From Pseudaminobacter soli (ex Li et al. 2025) (GTDB lineage: Bacteria > Pseudomonadota > Alphaproteobacteria > Rhizobiales > Rhizobiaceae): DNA of 64,000 bases. Made by a program: the position numbers and the translations under genes. This document shows positions 26,582-35,746 of this stretch, in pieces. The notes under the pieces are model-generated. The model was given only the letters and a program-made list of their open reading frames with translations, searched no databases and had not been told where the DNA came from. The stretch is taken from the NCBI RefSeq assembly GCF_003012705.1, contig NZ_PXYL01000013.1, positions 1-64,000 on the forward strand, read 5' to 3'. How positions within the stretch are numbered: position 1 is the stretch's first letter; each line of letters starts with the position of its first letter.

Positions 26582-26925
26582 CTTCGCTACCTTGGTCGCA
26601 AGAATGAAAGCCTGTCACGGTCGCTGCCGTGCTGGTTCTTTCGGATCGACGTTGAAAATTAGAAGGCCGATCTAGCAAAGTTCCAGCGGTGAAGGCCAGC
26701 GGAGAAGCGCTCCCGTATGCGTGAGGGCGTGCCGCAGTCAAAGTTGGGCGGCCCCCTGAGAGGGTTCCTGAACGGGACGGGCAGGAAACCACCCCCAAAC
26801 AGCCCTACCCCGGTACCAGACCATTCGGTTTCAGTCCGCCCTCGCGATAAGCTGCCGTTCGGCAACCGACCGCATAACGGTCACTGCTGTCTGGTACCGA
26901 ACGTCCTCATAAGCCGTCACTCACA
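26582..26925. other. No gene seen
   Basis: Frames on both strands are short and unconvincing. TTCGGCAACCGACC at about 26852 also occurs near 24566, probably shared relic sequence. Confidence 0.4.
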
Positions 26926-27504
26926 CTACTCGTCAAGACGGGCCAGCAGTTCAGAAACCGCCCGTTCGTAGTTTCCATACTCCGGATCGATGTCTGCCTG
27001 CGGCGCGCTGCCGCTCGTCCCGTCTATCGCCACGGCAAGCGCCGCGCCGTGAGTATAGTCCACCAGAATATGGACCCATACCAGAGCCCGCGAAGGCGAA
27101 AGGCCAAGGTCACACAAGAGGTTCGCGAGGTTATCGGTGATCCGTCTTGCGTGTTGAGGGAACAAAGCCGGCCGGTTGAAAATGGCAAGGGTCAAACCCG
27201 GATGGCGTACCACCTTCGACCGATATGCCCGCAACAGGCCTTCTATGCGAGATCGAACAGTTCCATCTATAGGCGAAGTAACATCCGCATAGACGGTGTC
27301 CGCCAATGCTCGGATCAAGCCGTCACGATTGTGGAAGTGGTGATAGATCGTCATCGGACTGACGTTCGCACGCACGGCTACTGCGCGCATGGTGACACTT
27401 TCAAACCCCTCACTGTCCAGCAGAGCCAGCGCCTCCGAAAGGATCTTTGCCGGCGAGACGCTTTCGGTATCGGCGCGCGGCCTGCCTCGGCTTCGCTTGG
27501 TCAT
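26926..27504 (-). CDS. TetR-family regulator
   Basis: Start ATG 27504 (MTKRSRGRPRADTESVSPAK), overlapping the DHFR-like stop by four bases (ATGA). About 192 residues. N-terminal TetR HTH: ILSEALALLDSEGFESVTMR, then VRANVSPMTIYHHFHNRDGL (recognition helix with the TIYHHF signature). The C-terminal helical ligand domain is TetR_C-like. It probably represses its own operon. Confidence 0.88.
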   Translation of the reverse strand: MTKRSRGRPRADTESVSPAKILSEALALLDSEGFESVTMRAVAVRANVSPMTIYHHFHNRDGLIRALADTVYADVTSPIDGTVRSRIEGLLRAYRSKVVRHPGLTLAIFNRPALFPQHARRITDNLANLLCDLGLSPSRALVWVHILVDYTHGAALAVAIDGTSGSAPQADIDPEYGNYERAVSELLARLDE

Positions 27505-28037
27505 TGCGCTATAGTGTAGGTCGATTGCACCAGCCCGGATGGAAACGGGCGGGTGCTCACATGATTGAGACGAATGTCGCGCGTGAGCGGGCCGAACAAG
27601 GGACGGCCGCTGCCGAGCAGTATAGGAACACGCGTGACGACCAGATCGCTGATCAATCCTTCCAAAAGGAAGGATTGAATGACACGTCCCCCATCGACAT
27701 AGACACGACGGCATCCCTCCGCTTCGAGCATCGCCATGGCTTGCTGTGGCGACTTTTCCGTGAAACGGACCTTACCGGCAAGATCAGCGGGAACCGACTG
27801 GTGCGCCAGGGTGGCTGAAAGGACGAGCACCGGGCGACTATAGAACCACGGTTTCACGTCGCGCATCGCTTCGAAGGTGCCTCGGCCCATTATTATGGCG
27901 TCGATGCCCTTTATGAAATCATTGTAGCCGTGGTCCTCGCCTGAAGCGTCATGCTCAAGCAACCATTCAATGTCGCCGTCATCGCGAGCGATGAACCCGT
28001 CCAGGCTGGTTGCAATAAATATATGGCCGGAAATCAT
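27501..28037 (-). CDS. Dihydrofolate reductase-like (RibD C-terminal family) oxidoreductase
   Basis: 178 residues. Opens MISGHIFIATSLDGFIARDD, the NADPH/substrate entry motif of the DHFR/RibD family. It continues GIDAIIMGRGTFEAMRDVKP (MGRxTFE) and later VYVDGGRVIQSFLLEGLISD, LGSGRPLFGP. These stand-alone proteins are NAD(P)H-dependent reductases with unknown substrate. Coupled to the downstream TetR gene in a two-gene operon. Confidence 0.85.
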   Translation of the reverse strand: MISGHIFIATSLDGFIARDDGDIEWLLEHDASGEDHGYNDFIKGIDAIIMGRGTFEAMRDVKPWFYSRPVLVLSATLAHQSVPADLAGKVRFTEKSPQQAMAMLEAEGCRRVYVDGGRVIQSFLLEGLISDLVVTRVPILLGSGRPLFGPLTRDIRLNHVSTRPFPSGLVQSTYTIAQ

Positions 28038-28056
28038 CTCGCGCCTCCCAAAATTC

Positions 28057-28065
28057 TACGACGTA
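28057..28065. promoter_or_regulatory. Candidate TetR operator
   Basis: TACG-A-CGTA is a perfect small palindrome about 20 bases upstream of the DHFR-like start, inside an AT-rich stretch (GTATAATTATTG on the plus strand) that looks like the promoter. Short, so only suggestive. Confidence 0.3.
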
Positions 28066-28337
28066 TAATTATTGATTGGTGCGAGCTGTCAATACCCAGT
28101 CATGAGCGGGATGCTTGAGAGTTTTAGAACAGCGCCCACAGCCAATCGTCGCAAGATGTGGGCCGGTCGACACGAACGCCAGCATTCGCAAGCTTGCAGT
28201 CCGATAGCTTCGGTTCCGTATTCCACCCAGTTGAGCCACATGGCACTCGGACAATTGGGGGCCGGATGCGGACTGTCCGCTTCAGTTGATTAGCGGGCGA
28301 AGCGGGCATTCGCGCGGCCAACTTTTTGATGTAACCA

Positions 28338-28523
28338 GACGCCCGCGACACCGCTCACAAGCCTTCGGACCAGAGCTTGATCGAGCTGCTTTCGCGCAAG
28401 CTGGGCACGCGCGATCTTCCAGAGTATGCAGAACTCACCCCGATCCCGGTCGAAGAAGGGGAGAAGACTTATGCGCTGAACCTTGAGATTGCAGCTACGG
28501 AAAGCATTTGGGCTAACCGCTAA
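28338..28523 (+). pseudogene. Unidentified 3' gene remnant
   Basis: A start-less frame reads DARDTAHKPSDQSLIELLSR and continues through LGTRDLPEYAELTPIPVEEG to NLEIAATESIWANR and a TAA at 28523. It is preceded by a stop and has even, protein-like composition, unlike the shadow frames around it. It looks like the last ~60 codons of a real gene. I do not recognise the family. Confidence 0.35.
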
Positions 28524-28595
28524 GTCCTCAACTTGCTGGGTCCCACGCCCGGACCTCCGCCGGCATCGGATTCCATCGCAATTGTAAGGCTGGCT

Positions 28596-29786
28596 CTACA
28601 ACGACAACGCTTCGCGGATTGCCCTGACCGCCGCAAGCGAGGTGCGGGTGCGCGTTGTGCTCACGAATTCAGGCCAGCTCGAGAGAATAACGGCGGCGAA
28701 GTCCGCCTCCGGGTCGATATAGATCAGCTGCCCGAAGACACCGCGAGCCATATAGGCGCGGCGCTTGCTGTCCTCGACCCAGAACTGGTTGTGATAGGCC
28801 CCCTCCGGCAGGACCTCGTGATAGACCCCGCCAAAGAGTTCCGGCAGGGCGCCGGTTCGCGTTTCCTTGATCCAGGCGGCCGGAACGATGCGCCGGCCGT
28901 TGATCTCGCCGCCGCCCAGATGCAGCAGGGCGAAGCGGGCATAGTCGCGCAACGTCGCGTTGAAGCCGCCGTCGCCGAGCGCATAGCCCGCCGGATCGAC
29001 GGTGAAATAGGCATCTTCTTCCGCCCCCATCGGTGCCCACAATTCGCGGCTCACCAGTTCCGCGAGCGGCGTTGCGGCGGCGCGCTGCAGGACAAAGGAA
29101 AGGACGTCGGTCTCGATCGAGCGATAGCGGAAAGACGAACCGTGCGTGCACTCGACTTCCTTCAGCGACAGGATGAGCTCCCAGACATTCGAAGGCCAGC
29201 TCGAATTCCGCCGCTCCTTCCATCCGCAAGCGGCGTCCATCTGCGCCATATGCGAGTCGAGCGCGGTGTAGGTCTCGTCGAAGACGACGCCGCTGGTCAT
29301 GTCCAGCACATGCTGTACCGTCGCGCCGCGATAGGCGGTTGCCTTGAGTTCCGGCAGGTACTGGGTGATGGGCGCGGCCGGGTCGACGAGGCCGCGACCG
29401 ATCAGAATGCCGGCGACCGTGCCGACCACCGACTTCGCCACCGACTGTGACAGATGCGGCGTGCGCGGCGTCATGCCGTTCAGATAGCGCTCGGCGATTA
29501 CCTTGCCGCGATGGAGCAGCAGCATGCCATCGGCATAGCTGGTCTCGAGGAAGCCGCCGATAGTGTCGCGTTGGCCGTCCAGCTCGAACCCGACCGCGTC
29601 GATGTCCTGCAAGTTTTCTGGCAGCGGGCTCGCCGGCCCCTGGCCGCGCCAGACCTGGCTCGTCGGCACCAGGTCCCGCACATGCTGGAAGGTCCAGCGG
29701 TTCCACGGCGCGCGGTCCCAGTCCTGCCGGGGGATGATCACTGCTCCCGGCTTGGTCGGGTCGCGGAACGGGGGAATGCAGGTCAT
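28596..29786 (-). CDS. NylB-like serine hydrolase (class C beta-lactamase fold)
   Basis: Chosen start ATG 29786 (MTCIPPFRDPTKPGAVIIPR); ATG 29813 is an alternative, and neither has a strong ribosome-binding site. About 396 residues. The nucleophile motif is SVAK (Ser115-Lys118 in HLSQSVAKSVVG). The family Tyr is probably in SSFRYRSIETD, and ARGVFGQLIYIDP is near the end. Both the position of the Ser-x-x-Lys and the overall layout match 6-aminohexanoate-dimer hydrolase NylB and relatives. No signal peptide, so cytoplasmic. Last gene of peptide operon 2; it probably hydrolyses an amide or ester taken up by the transporter. A nylon-oligomer role is not implied. Confidence 0.8.
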   Translation of the reverse strand: MTCIPPFRDPTKPGAVIIPRQDWDRAPWNRWTFQHVRDLVPTSQVWRGQGPASPLPENLQDIDAVGFELDGQRDTIGGFLETSYADGMLLLHRGKVIAERYLNGMTPRTPHLSQSVAKSVVGTVAGILIGRGLVDPAAPITQYLPELKATAYRGATVQHVLDMTSGVVFDETYTALDSHMAQMDAACGWKERRNSSWPSNVWELILSLKEVECTHGSSFRYRSIETDVLSFVLQRAAATPLAELVSRELWAPMGAEEDAYFTVDPAGYALGDGGFNATLRDYARFALLHLGGGEINGRRIVPAAWIKETRTGALPELFGGVYHEVLPEGAYHNQFWVEDSKRRAYMARGVFGQLIYIDPEADFAAVILSSWPEFVSTTRTRTSLAAVRAIREALSL

Positions 29787-29831
29787 CGTTTGATGTCTTT
29801 CGCTTTGTTTCATTCTGAGGCAGCCAACGGC

Positions 29832-30761
29832 TCAGTCCTTCCGGCGCAGATAGCTGCCACCCACGAACTCGCCGAACAGGCTGCCCATGTCGCTCATCAT
29901 CGCGAAGTTTCGCTTGGCCTTCGGCCCGAGCTTGGTCGCCACCGCATCGATCATCAGGTTGAGAACGGCGCTCAGGCTGGCCGTTGAATCCCAGAACGTC
30001 TTTACATGCGTGTGCGCCTCGAACACGAAACGCGTATAGGCAAAGGCCCAATGGCTGAACTTGTCGGTGACGATGACGAGCGGCATTTCCATCGCCTTCA
30101 GCTTTTCGGCCAGCTTTATGCCGCGAGCAGCATAAGCAGCGGTGTCGACCATCACCACGAGACTCTGCTTCGGATCGGCGGTTATGATCTCACCGAAAGT
30201 GCCCGTCGCATTGTCAACGAAGATGACGTTCGGCCTGGCCCACAGCAGCCGGCTGGCAAAATCCATCGCAAGGCCCTTGGATGCCTGAAAGCCGACGACG
30301 TAGACGGTACGCGCCTTGGCCAGTGCGCATGCGGCTTCGTCCCATATTTCGGTCGTGGTCAGCGCGTAGGCTTTGACGATGGCGTCCAGTTCGAGGCGCA
30401 GGCTTTCCTGCAGCACCTGCTGCCGGCCGTCGCGCATCTGGAAACGCGCCATGTAGTCATCGATGTCGCTGTCCTTCTCGGCAACCGTGACGCGCAGCCG
30501 GTTCTTGAGGTCGCGCAGGTTCTCGAAGCCGAGGCCGCGAACGAAGCGCGAAACAGTCATCTCGCTGACGCCGACCGCCTGCGCGATGCTGGAGCCAGTC
30601 TCGAAAGGCAGCGTCTGAATATTGTCGAGCATGTAGGCGGCCAAGCTCTGCTCAGACGGCGAGAATTCGGACATGCGCGCGCGAAGCATCGCCTCGAGGT
30701 CGATCTTCTCCTCGTTGGCGTTTGCCTCCTTGGCACCCTTGCCGTTCCGCGCTTTAGCCAC
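29832..30761 (-). CDS. RpiR-family regulator of peptide operon 2
   Basis: Start GTG 30761 (VAKARNGKGAKEANANEEK) with GGAGCG upstream, 11 nt after the amidase stop; the longer frame is antisense to the amidase. About 309 residues. The N-terminal RpiR HTH includes SLAAYMLDNIQTLPFETGSS and IAQAVGVSEMTVSRFVRGLG. The C-terminal SIS domain has ARTVYVVGFQASKGLAMDFA, which in this family binds phosphosugars or related ligands. Embedded in the catabolic/transport operon it probably controls; the palindrome at 37348-37367 is a candidate site. Confidence 0.88.
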   Translation of the reverse strand: MAKARNGKGAKEANANEEKIDLEAMLRARMSEFSPSEQSLAAYMLDNIQTLPFETGSSIAQAVGVSEMTVSRFVRGLGFENLRDLKNRLRVTVAEKDSDIDDYMARFQMRDGRQQVLQESLRLELDAIVKAYALTTTEIWDEAACALAKARTVYVVGFQASKGLAMDFASRLLWARPNVIFVDNATGTFGEIITADPKQSLVVMVDTAAYAARGIKLAEKLKAMEMPLVIVTDKFSHWAFAYTRFVFEAHTHVKTFWDSTASLSAVLNLMIDAVATKLGPKAKRNFAMMSDMGSLFGEFVGGSYLRRKD

Positions 30762-30772
30762 GATATCCGCTC

Positions 30773-32224
30773 CTAGAAGTTGCCGGCATGCACGACCGGC
30801 TGGCCCTGCCCCCAAATGCCCGGGCCGCTTCCCAACTCTTCTTCCAGTTGCCGCGCAACCGCAAGCAGCAGATCTTCCCGCCCGAAGCGGGCCACGAGCT
30901 GGATGCCGATCGGCAGACCAGCCTGGCTGCGCCCAAGGGGAAGTGAAATGGCCGGCTGCCCAGTGGCGTTGAACAGCGCAGTGAAAGTCTCCTTCGGCGC
31001 CAGATCGTCGAACACGCCGTCCGCGTCGATCCCGGCGCGGTTGGGATCGAAGGTGCCGATCGGCTCTGGCACGATGGTGGCGGTCGGCGTCAGCAGCAGA
31101 TCGTAGCCGGCCAGGAAACGGCCGACCTGGCGCGTCAACTGATCGTAGACCGCAAGAGCATCGATAAGTTGTGCTGCGCTGAGGCCTAGTCCCCATCGGT
31201 AGAGCCCAACCACGGTCGCGCCCAGCGTGTCCTCAAGGTTGCGGTCCATCTGCTTCGCCATCGCCGGCATGTCGGCGGCGGCGTCGGCCGCCCAGATGAT
31301 CTTCTGTGCCTCGAGGAAGGCGGCATAGCCGAAGCTCGGAGACGCTTCCTCCACGTGGTGGCCTAAGGAGGCGAGCCGCTCGGCCGCGGATCTGGCTGCG
31401 GCCGCGACCTCAGGGTCGATCGGCGTGCCGGACCAGGATTGCGTGCAGAGCGCAATGCACAGCTCCTTCGGCGCCCTTTGCATGGCCTCCAGATAGGTGC
31501 CTTCGGGCGGCGCAATCTCGTACCCGTCGCCGGCATCGGGGCCATGGCAGAGGTCGAGGAGCGCCGCCGTGTCGCGCACAGAGCGGGTCAACATGAAAGC
31601 CGTCGAAAGCCCCAGCAGCGGCGCGTTGGAATTCGGCGCGCCGGTCACGCGGCCGCGCGACGGCTTCAGGCCGATCAGGCCACAGAACGAAGCCGGATTG
31701 CGGATCGAGCCGCCGCCGTCGCTGCCCTGCGCGAAAGGAACGATCCCGGCCGCGACTGCCGCTGCTGCGCCGCCGCTCGATCCGGCAACGCCGCGTGCCG
31801 GATCCCAGGGGTTGCGGGTCGCGCCATAGAGAGGCGACTCTGTGGTGGCGGGCACGCCGAACTCGGAACTCGTCGTGCGGCCGACATTGACCAATCCGCC
31901 TTCGCGCAGCCGCTTCCAATAGACGGCGTCGACGCTTGCACGGAAGCCCTGGGCAAGCCGACTGCCGAACTCGGCCGGGCGCCCCGCCTCGATCGGGAAG
32001 TCCTTGGTCAGGGTTGGAATGCCATGGAAAGGCCCGTCTGAAGCGGTCTCCGGCAGGGCCTTTAGTGCATCGGGGTAGAGTTCGATGACGGCGTTGAGCG
32101 TCGGATTCATCGCCTCAACGGCCTGCTCGACGCAAAAACCGAGTTCCCTTGGTGTGACCTCTCCTTTGGCTAGCAGCTGGGCGAGGCCAGTTCCGTCAAA
32201 AGTGACATATTCATCGAGTCGCAT
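30773..32224 (-). CDS. NylA-like amidase (amidase signature family)
   Basis: 483 residues. The Ser-cisSer-Lys triad is visible: Lys74 in PTLTKDFPIEA, Ser149/150 in AGSSGGAAAAVAAG, Ser173 in GSDGGGSIRNPAS. Spacing and context (SPLYGATRNPWDPARGVAGS) match 6-aminohexanoate-cyclic-dimer hydrolase (NylA) closely, more than GatA. It hydrolyses a linear or cyclic amide; co-occurrence with the NylB-like hydrolase and a peptide importer suggests a cyclic dipeptide, lactam or acylated amino acid as natural substrate (inference). Starts 4 nt after the ATPase stop. Confidence 0.87.
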   Translation of the reverse strand: MRLDEYVTFDGTGLAQLLAKGEVTPRELGFCVEQAVEAMNPTLNAVIELYPDALKALPETASDGPFHGIPTLTKDFPIEAGRPAEFGSRLAQGFRASVDAVYWKRLREGGLVNVGRTTSSEFGVPATTESPLYGATRNPWDPARGVAGSSGGAAAAVAAGIVPFAQGSDGGGSIRNPASFCGLIGLKPSRGRVTGAPNSNAPLLGLSTAFMLTRSVRDTAALLDLCHGPDAGDGYEIAPPEGTYLEAMQRAPKELCIALCTQSWSGTPIDPEVAAAARSAAERLASLGHHVEEASPSFGYAAFLEAQKIIWAADAAADMPAMAKQMDRNLEDTLGATVVGLYRWGLGLSAAQLIDALAVYDQLTRQVGRFLAGYDLLLTPTATIVPEPIGTFDPNRAGIDADGVFDDLAPKETFTALFNATGQPAISLPLGRSQAGLPIGIQLVARFGREDLLLAVARQLEEELGSGPGIWGQGQPVVHAGNF

Positions 32225-32228
32225 TGTT

Positions 32229-33884
32229 CTAAACCGGTAAAAAGACGGGAGCGGGGTTCACAGGCCCCAGTTGGGCCAGCGATCTCACGAGTTCCTGCGT
32301 GTACGGATCTTGCGGAGCGGAAAGCACCTGCCGGGCCGAGCCATTCTCAACGATACGGCCGCCCTTAAAGACGTAGACACGCTGGCAGATGCCGCTGACG
32401 ACGGAGAGATCGTGGGAAATATAAAGCAGCGTGAGCGCTCGTTCCCGTTGCAGCCGAAGCAGCAGTTCGAGGATCTGCGCCTGGGTTGTGACGTCAAGCG
32501 CCGAGGTGATCTCGTCGGCGATCAGTAATTGCGGCTTGAGCGCCAGTGCCCGCGCAAGGCCGACGCGCTGGCACTGCCCGCCGGAAAGCTGGCGCGGCAT
32601 GCGGTCGCCAAGGGCGCGCGGCAACTCGACCATCTCCAGCAGTTCGTTGGCCTGCATCTGTGCTGTCCTGCGGTCGGCAAGCCCATGCCGCCAGATCGGC
32701 TCAGCCACGGCTTCGGCGATCGTCATGCGCGGGTTGAGCGAATCATAGGGGTTCTGGAACACCATCTGCACGCGCCGGCGGAAACCCGTGAGCGCGTCGC
32801 CGCCCAGGGCATGGACATCCTGCCCGTCGAGGCGGATCGCACCTTCGCTCGGCCTGTTCTGGCGAATGATCGCGCGGGCCAGCGTGCTCTTGCCCGATCC
32901 GCTTTCGCCTACGATCCCGACCGTCTCGCCGGCGGCAATCTGCAGGTCGATACCATCGAGAGCAAGAAATGACTCGCCGTTGCTCGCAAGGCCGCCGATC
33001 AGGTCGCGACGAACGGGGAAGGATACCGACAGCTTTTCTACGCTGAGGAGCGGAGCGGCCTGCTCCGGCTCCGTTTTCGTGCCGGGATAGGTTTTGCGGC
33101 TCGGCTGGGAATCGATCAGCAGCCTCGTATAGGGATGCTGCGGCCGGTTGATGACATCGTCGATCGGCCCCTGTTCCACCACCTCGCCATGGCGCATTAC
33201 CACTACGCGCGAACAGATGTCGGCGACAACACCGAGATCGTGCGAGATGAGGATGATCGCGAGACCCCGCTCACGGTTGAGGTCCTTGAGCAGCCCGAGG
33301 ATGCGGGCCTGAACGGTGACGTCGAGAGCGGTGGTCGGCTCGTCGGCGATCAGCAGCTTCGGCCCACAGCCGATCGCTGCAGCAATCATGGCGCGCTGCT
33401 TCATGCCGCCGGAGAATTCGTGTGGGTAGGAACGGGCGCGCTTTTCCGGTTCGCGGATGCCGACATCGTCGAGAAGCTGGATCGCCCGGCGCATTCCCTC
33501 GCGCCGGCCAATACCTAGATGCCGGACCATCGGTGCGGCGATCTGCTTGCCGATGCGTCGTAGCGGATCAAGATGCGAGGCTGGGTTCTGGAAGATCATG
33601 CCTATGTCGCGGCCGCGAATGGCGCACCAGTCAGCTTCACCGAGCGTCAGCAGGTCACGCCCCTCCAGCGTCACCCGACCGCTGGCCCGCGCTGCGCCGG
33701 GCAACAAGCCCATTGCGGCGCGGCAGGTGACGGATTTGCCCGAGCCGCTTTCGCCGACGATGCCCAGTATCTCTCCCGGCTGCAGGTGGAACGACACGGC
33801 TTTAACGGCGTCGAACTCGCCAAGGCCGACGGTAAGGTTTTCGACCTCGAGCAATGGCCGCGTCACGTCTTCTGTCCTGCTCAT
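32229..33884 (-). CDS. Peptide ABC transporter ATPase, fused DppD-DppF (operon 2)
   Basis: Start ATG 33884 (MSRTEDVTRPLLEVENLTVG), ATGA overlap with DppC. About 551 residues with two complete ATPase halves. Half 1: GIVGESGSGKSVTCRA, EFSGGMKQRAMIAAAIG, LLIADEPTTALD. Half 2: GIVGESGSGKSTLARA, QLSGGQCQRVGLARALA, LLIADEITSALD. Half 2 reads DEI rather than the usual DEP after Walker B. Half 1 has the shortened oligopeptide extension. It replaces separate DppD and DppF proteins, as in the third cluster. Confidence 0.92.
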   Translation of the reverse strand: MSRTEDVTRPLLEVENLTVGLGEFDAVKAVSFHLQPGEILGIVGESGSGKSVTCRAAMGLLPGAARASGRVTLEGRDLLTLGEADWCAIRGRDIGMIFQNPASHLDPLRRIGKQIAAPMVRHLGIGRREGMRRAIQLLDDVGIREPEKRARSYPHEFSGGMKQRAMIAAAIGCGPKLLIADEPTTALDVTVQARILGLLKDLNRERGLAIILISHDLGVVADICSRVVVMRHGEVVEQGPIDDVINRPQHPYTRLLIDSQPSRKTYPGTKTEPEQAAPLLSVEKLSVSFPVRRDLIGGLASNGESFLALDGIDLQIAAGETVGIVGESGSGKSTLARAIIRQNRPSEGAIRLDGQDVHALGGDALTGFRRRVQMVFQNPYDSLNPRMTIAEAVAEPIWRHGLADRRTAQMQANELLEMVELPRALGDRMPRQLSGGQCQRVGLARALALKPQLLIADEITSALDVTTQAQILELLLRLQRERALTLLYISHDLSVVSGICQRVYVFKGGRIVENGSARQVLSAPQDPYTQELVRSLAQLGPVNPAPVFLPV

Positions 33885-34732
33885 GCCGTGGCCTGCCTGC
33901 GCTGCATCTGTCCAAGCCCGTCGCCCAGGAAGGCGAAGCCGAGGCCGAGCGAAATCGCCGCCAGGCCCGGAAACAGGCAGATCCACCAGGCCTGCTGCAC
34001 GAAGGCCTGCCCGTCAGCGATCATGACGCCCCATTCGGCGAGCGGCGGCTGCGCACCCATGCCGAGGAAGCCGAAGCTCGCACCGGCCAGCATCACCAGC
34101 ACTGCGTCGCTCACCGCATAGGCGATGATGGGCCCGATGGCGTTGGGCAGGACGTGGCGGGTCAGGATCGCGACGGGCGGATAGCCGAGACACTTGGCCG
34201 CCTGGATATATTCGCTCTCGCGGATCGTCAGTACCTCCGCCCGCACCAGCCGTGCATAACTGACCCAGCCGACGAGCGTGAGCGCGATGATGAAATTGAC
34301 CAGCCCGGGGCCAAGCACGCCCACGATCGCCAGTACCAGCACGAAGAAGGGAAAGGCGACGGTCAGATCGTAGACGCGCATGAACAGGCTGTCGACCACG
34401 CCGCCGAAATAGCCGCTGAGCAGGCCGATCGTCGTTCCGATCAGAAGCGGCGGCAAGACACCGATCACGCACAGGAACAGATCGACCCGGCTCGCGAACA
34501 GGACGCGCGAGAAGATGTCGCGGCCGACCTGATCTGTTCCGAACCAGTGTTCCGCGCTCGGCGGCGAAAGCATGTTCATGATGTCGATCGCGTCCGGCTC
34601 GTGGGGCGCGATCAACGGACCCGTCAGCGCAAGGAACAGCCATCCACCAAGGATGGCCATCGCCACCATCATCGAGAGTGTCATCCCTCTGACGGGCGGA
34701 GCGGCTTCGGGCAGTGTCGAGGCATTGGCCAT
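33881..34732 (-). CDS. Peptide ABC transporter permease, DppC type (operon 2)
   Basis: Start ATG 34732 (MANASTLPEAAPPVRGMTLS) with GAGGAG seven bases upstream; the TTG at 34747 is rejected. About 283 residues. Features: APHEPDAIDIMN..., WFGTDQVGRDIFSRVLFASR, EAA loop YIQAAKCLGYPPVAILTRHV. Six membrane helices. Stop overlaps the ATPase start. Confidence 0.92.
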   Translation of the reverse strand: MANASTLPEAAPPVRGMTLSMMVAMAILGGWLFLALTGPLIAPHEPDAIDIMNMLSPPSAEHWFGTDQVGRDIFSRVLFASRVDLFLCVIGVLPPLLIGTTIGLLSGYFGGVVDSLFMRVYDLTVAFPFFVLVLAIVGVLGPGLVNFIIALTLVGWVSYARLVRAEVLTIRESEYIQAAKCLGYPPVAILTRHVLPNAIGPIIAYAVSDAVLVMLAGASFGFLGMGAQPPLAEWGVMIADGQAFVQQAWWICLFPGLAAISLGLGFAFLGDGLGQMQRRQATA

Positions 34733-34743
34733 TTCCGGTCTCC

Positions 34744-35682
34744 TCAAAGCCGGACGCGCGGGTCGATAAAGGCGGTGAGAAGGTCGACGGCGAGCGTGAC
34801 CAGAACGGTCGACATTGCAAAGACCAGCGTAAGACCCTGCACGACATAGTAGTCGCGCCCCAGCAGCGCGCCGATCATGAGCGTGCCCAGGCCGGGAACG
34901 GCATAGATGGTCTCGACGATGATGGCGCCGCCGATCATGAAGGCCACCATGACGCCGAGCAGGTTGAGCGTGGGCAGCACGGCGTTGGGCAGGATGGTAC
35001 GCCAGAAAATCTCCCGTTCGCTCGCCCCTTGTGCGCGCGCCGCAGTCACGAAATCCGCTGTGGTCTTTTCAATCAGGGCTGCTCGCAGGCTCTGCGTCAG
35101 CACCGGCACTAGCCAGATGGCCGTGGAAAGCGCCGGCAGGAAGAGGTGATGGAGGTGCTCGGAAATCCCGACACCGTAGCCCGACACCGGGAACCAGCCG
35201 AGGCTGACGCCGAACAAGCGCGACATCATGATGCCCAACCAGAAGACCGGGATCGTCAAGCCGGCGATCCCGATGAGGCGGATGACCTGGTCGGCGGTGC
35301 CGCCGGGCTTGCGCGCGCTCATGATGGCAAGCGCGACCGTCGGCGGCACGGCGAGGCACACGACATAGACGGTCAGGAACAGGGTCGGCCACATGAATTG
35401 CTGGATGAGTTGGCTGACCGGCCGCTGGAAGCGCAGCGACTGGCCGATGTCACCGGCAAAGAGGTTCATGAGGTAGGTGAGAAACTGCCGCCAGAGCGGC
35501 AGGTCCAGCCCGTATTGAGAGCGGATCACCGCTATGGTCTCGGCGCTTGCCCGATCGCCGGCGAGAAGCCGCGCCGGATCGCCAGGTGCCATGTGCAACA
35601 ACAGGAACGTCACGATGCTGATCCCGAGCAGCACCCCGGCGAGCTGTATCAGGCGCCGCGCAATGAGTTGCAAAAGGGCCAA
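34744..35682 (-). CDS. Peptide ABC transporter permease, DppB type, TTG start (operon 2)
   Basis: The frame runs far upstream in non-homologous sequence. The protein proper starts at TTG 35682, seven bases after GGAG, and reads LALLQLIARRLIQLAGVLLG. About 312 residues. N-terminal helix, periplasmic loop SQYGLDLPLWRQFLTYLMNL, EAA loop TAARAQGASEREIFWRTILP, last helix TLVFAMSTVLVTLAVDLLTA. Separated from the binding-protein gene by a hairpin. Confidence 0.9.
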   Translation of the reverse strand: MALLQLIARRLIQLAGVLLGISIVTFLLLHMAPGDPARLLAGDRASAETIAVIRSQYGLDLPLWRQFLTYLMNLFAGDIGQSLRFQRPVSQLIQQFMWPTLFLTVYVVCLAVPPTVALAIMSARKPGGTADQVIRLIGIAGLTIPVFWLGIMMSRLFGVSLGWFPVSGYGVGISEHLHHLFLPALSTAIWLVPVLTQSLRAALIEKTTADFVTAARAQGASEREIFWRTILPNAVLPTLNLLGVMVAFMIGGAIIVETIYAVPGLGTLMIGALLGRDYYVVQGLTLVFAMSTVLVTLAVDLLTAFIDPRVRL

Positions 35683-35706
35683 TCCGGTTCTCCGTTTCCA
35701 GCAGAG

Positions 35707-35736
35707 GCGACGCGCTTTCGATTGAAAGCGCGTCGC
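35707..35736. terminator. Intercistronic hairpin between binding-protein and permease genes
   Basis: GCGACGCGCTTTC (35707-35719) pairs perfectly with GAAAGCGCGTCGC (35724-35736) around a GATT loop, giving a 13-bp stem. There is no long T-run on either strand. Placed just after the binding-protein stop, it probably protects the upstream mRNA or attenuates transcription, so that the binding protein exceeds the membrane components. Confidence 0.65.
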
Positions 35737-35746
35737 TCGTCTTGGC

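Noticed and set aside
28669-30051. 460-codon minus-strand frame
   Set aside because: Out-of-frame shadow of the NylB-like hydrolase on the same strand; the 28596-29786 frame carries the Ser-x-x-Lys motif.
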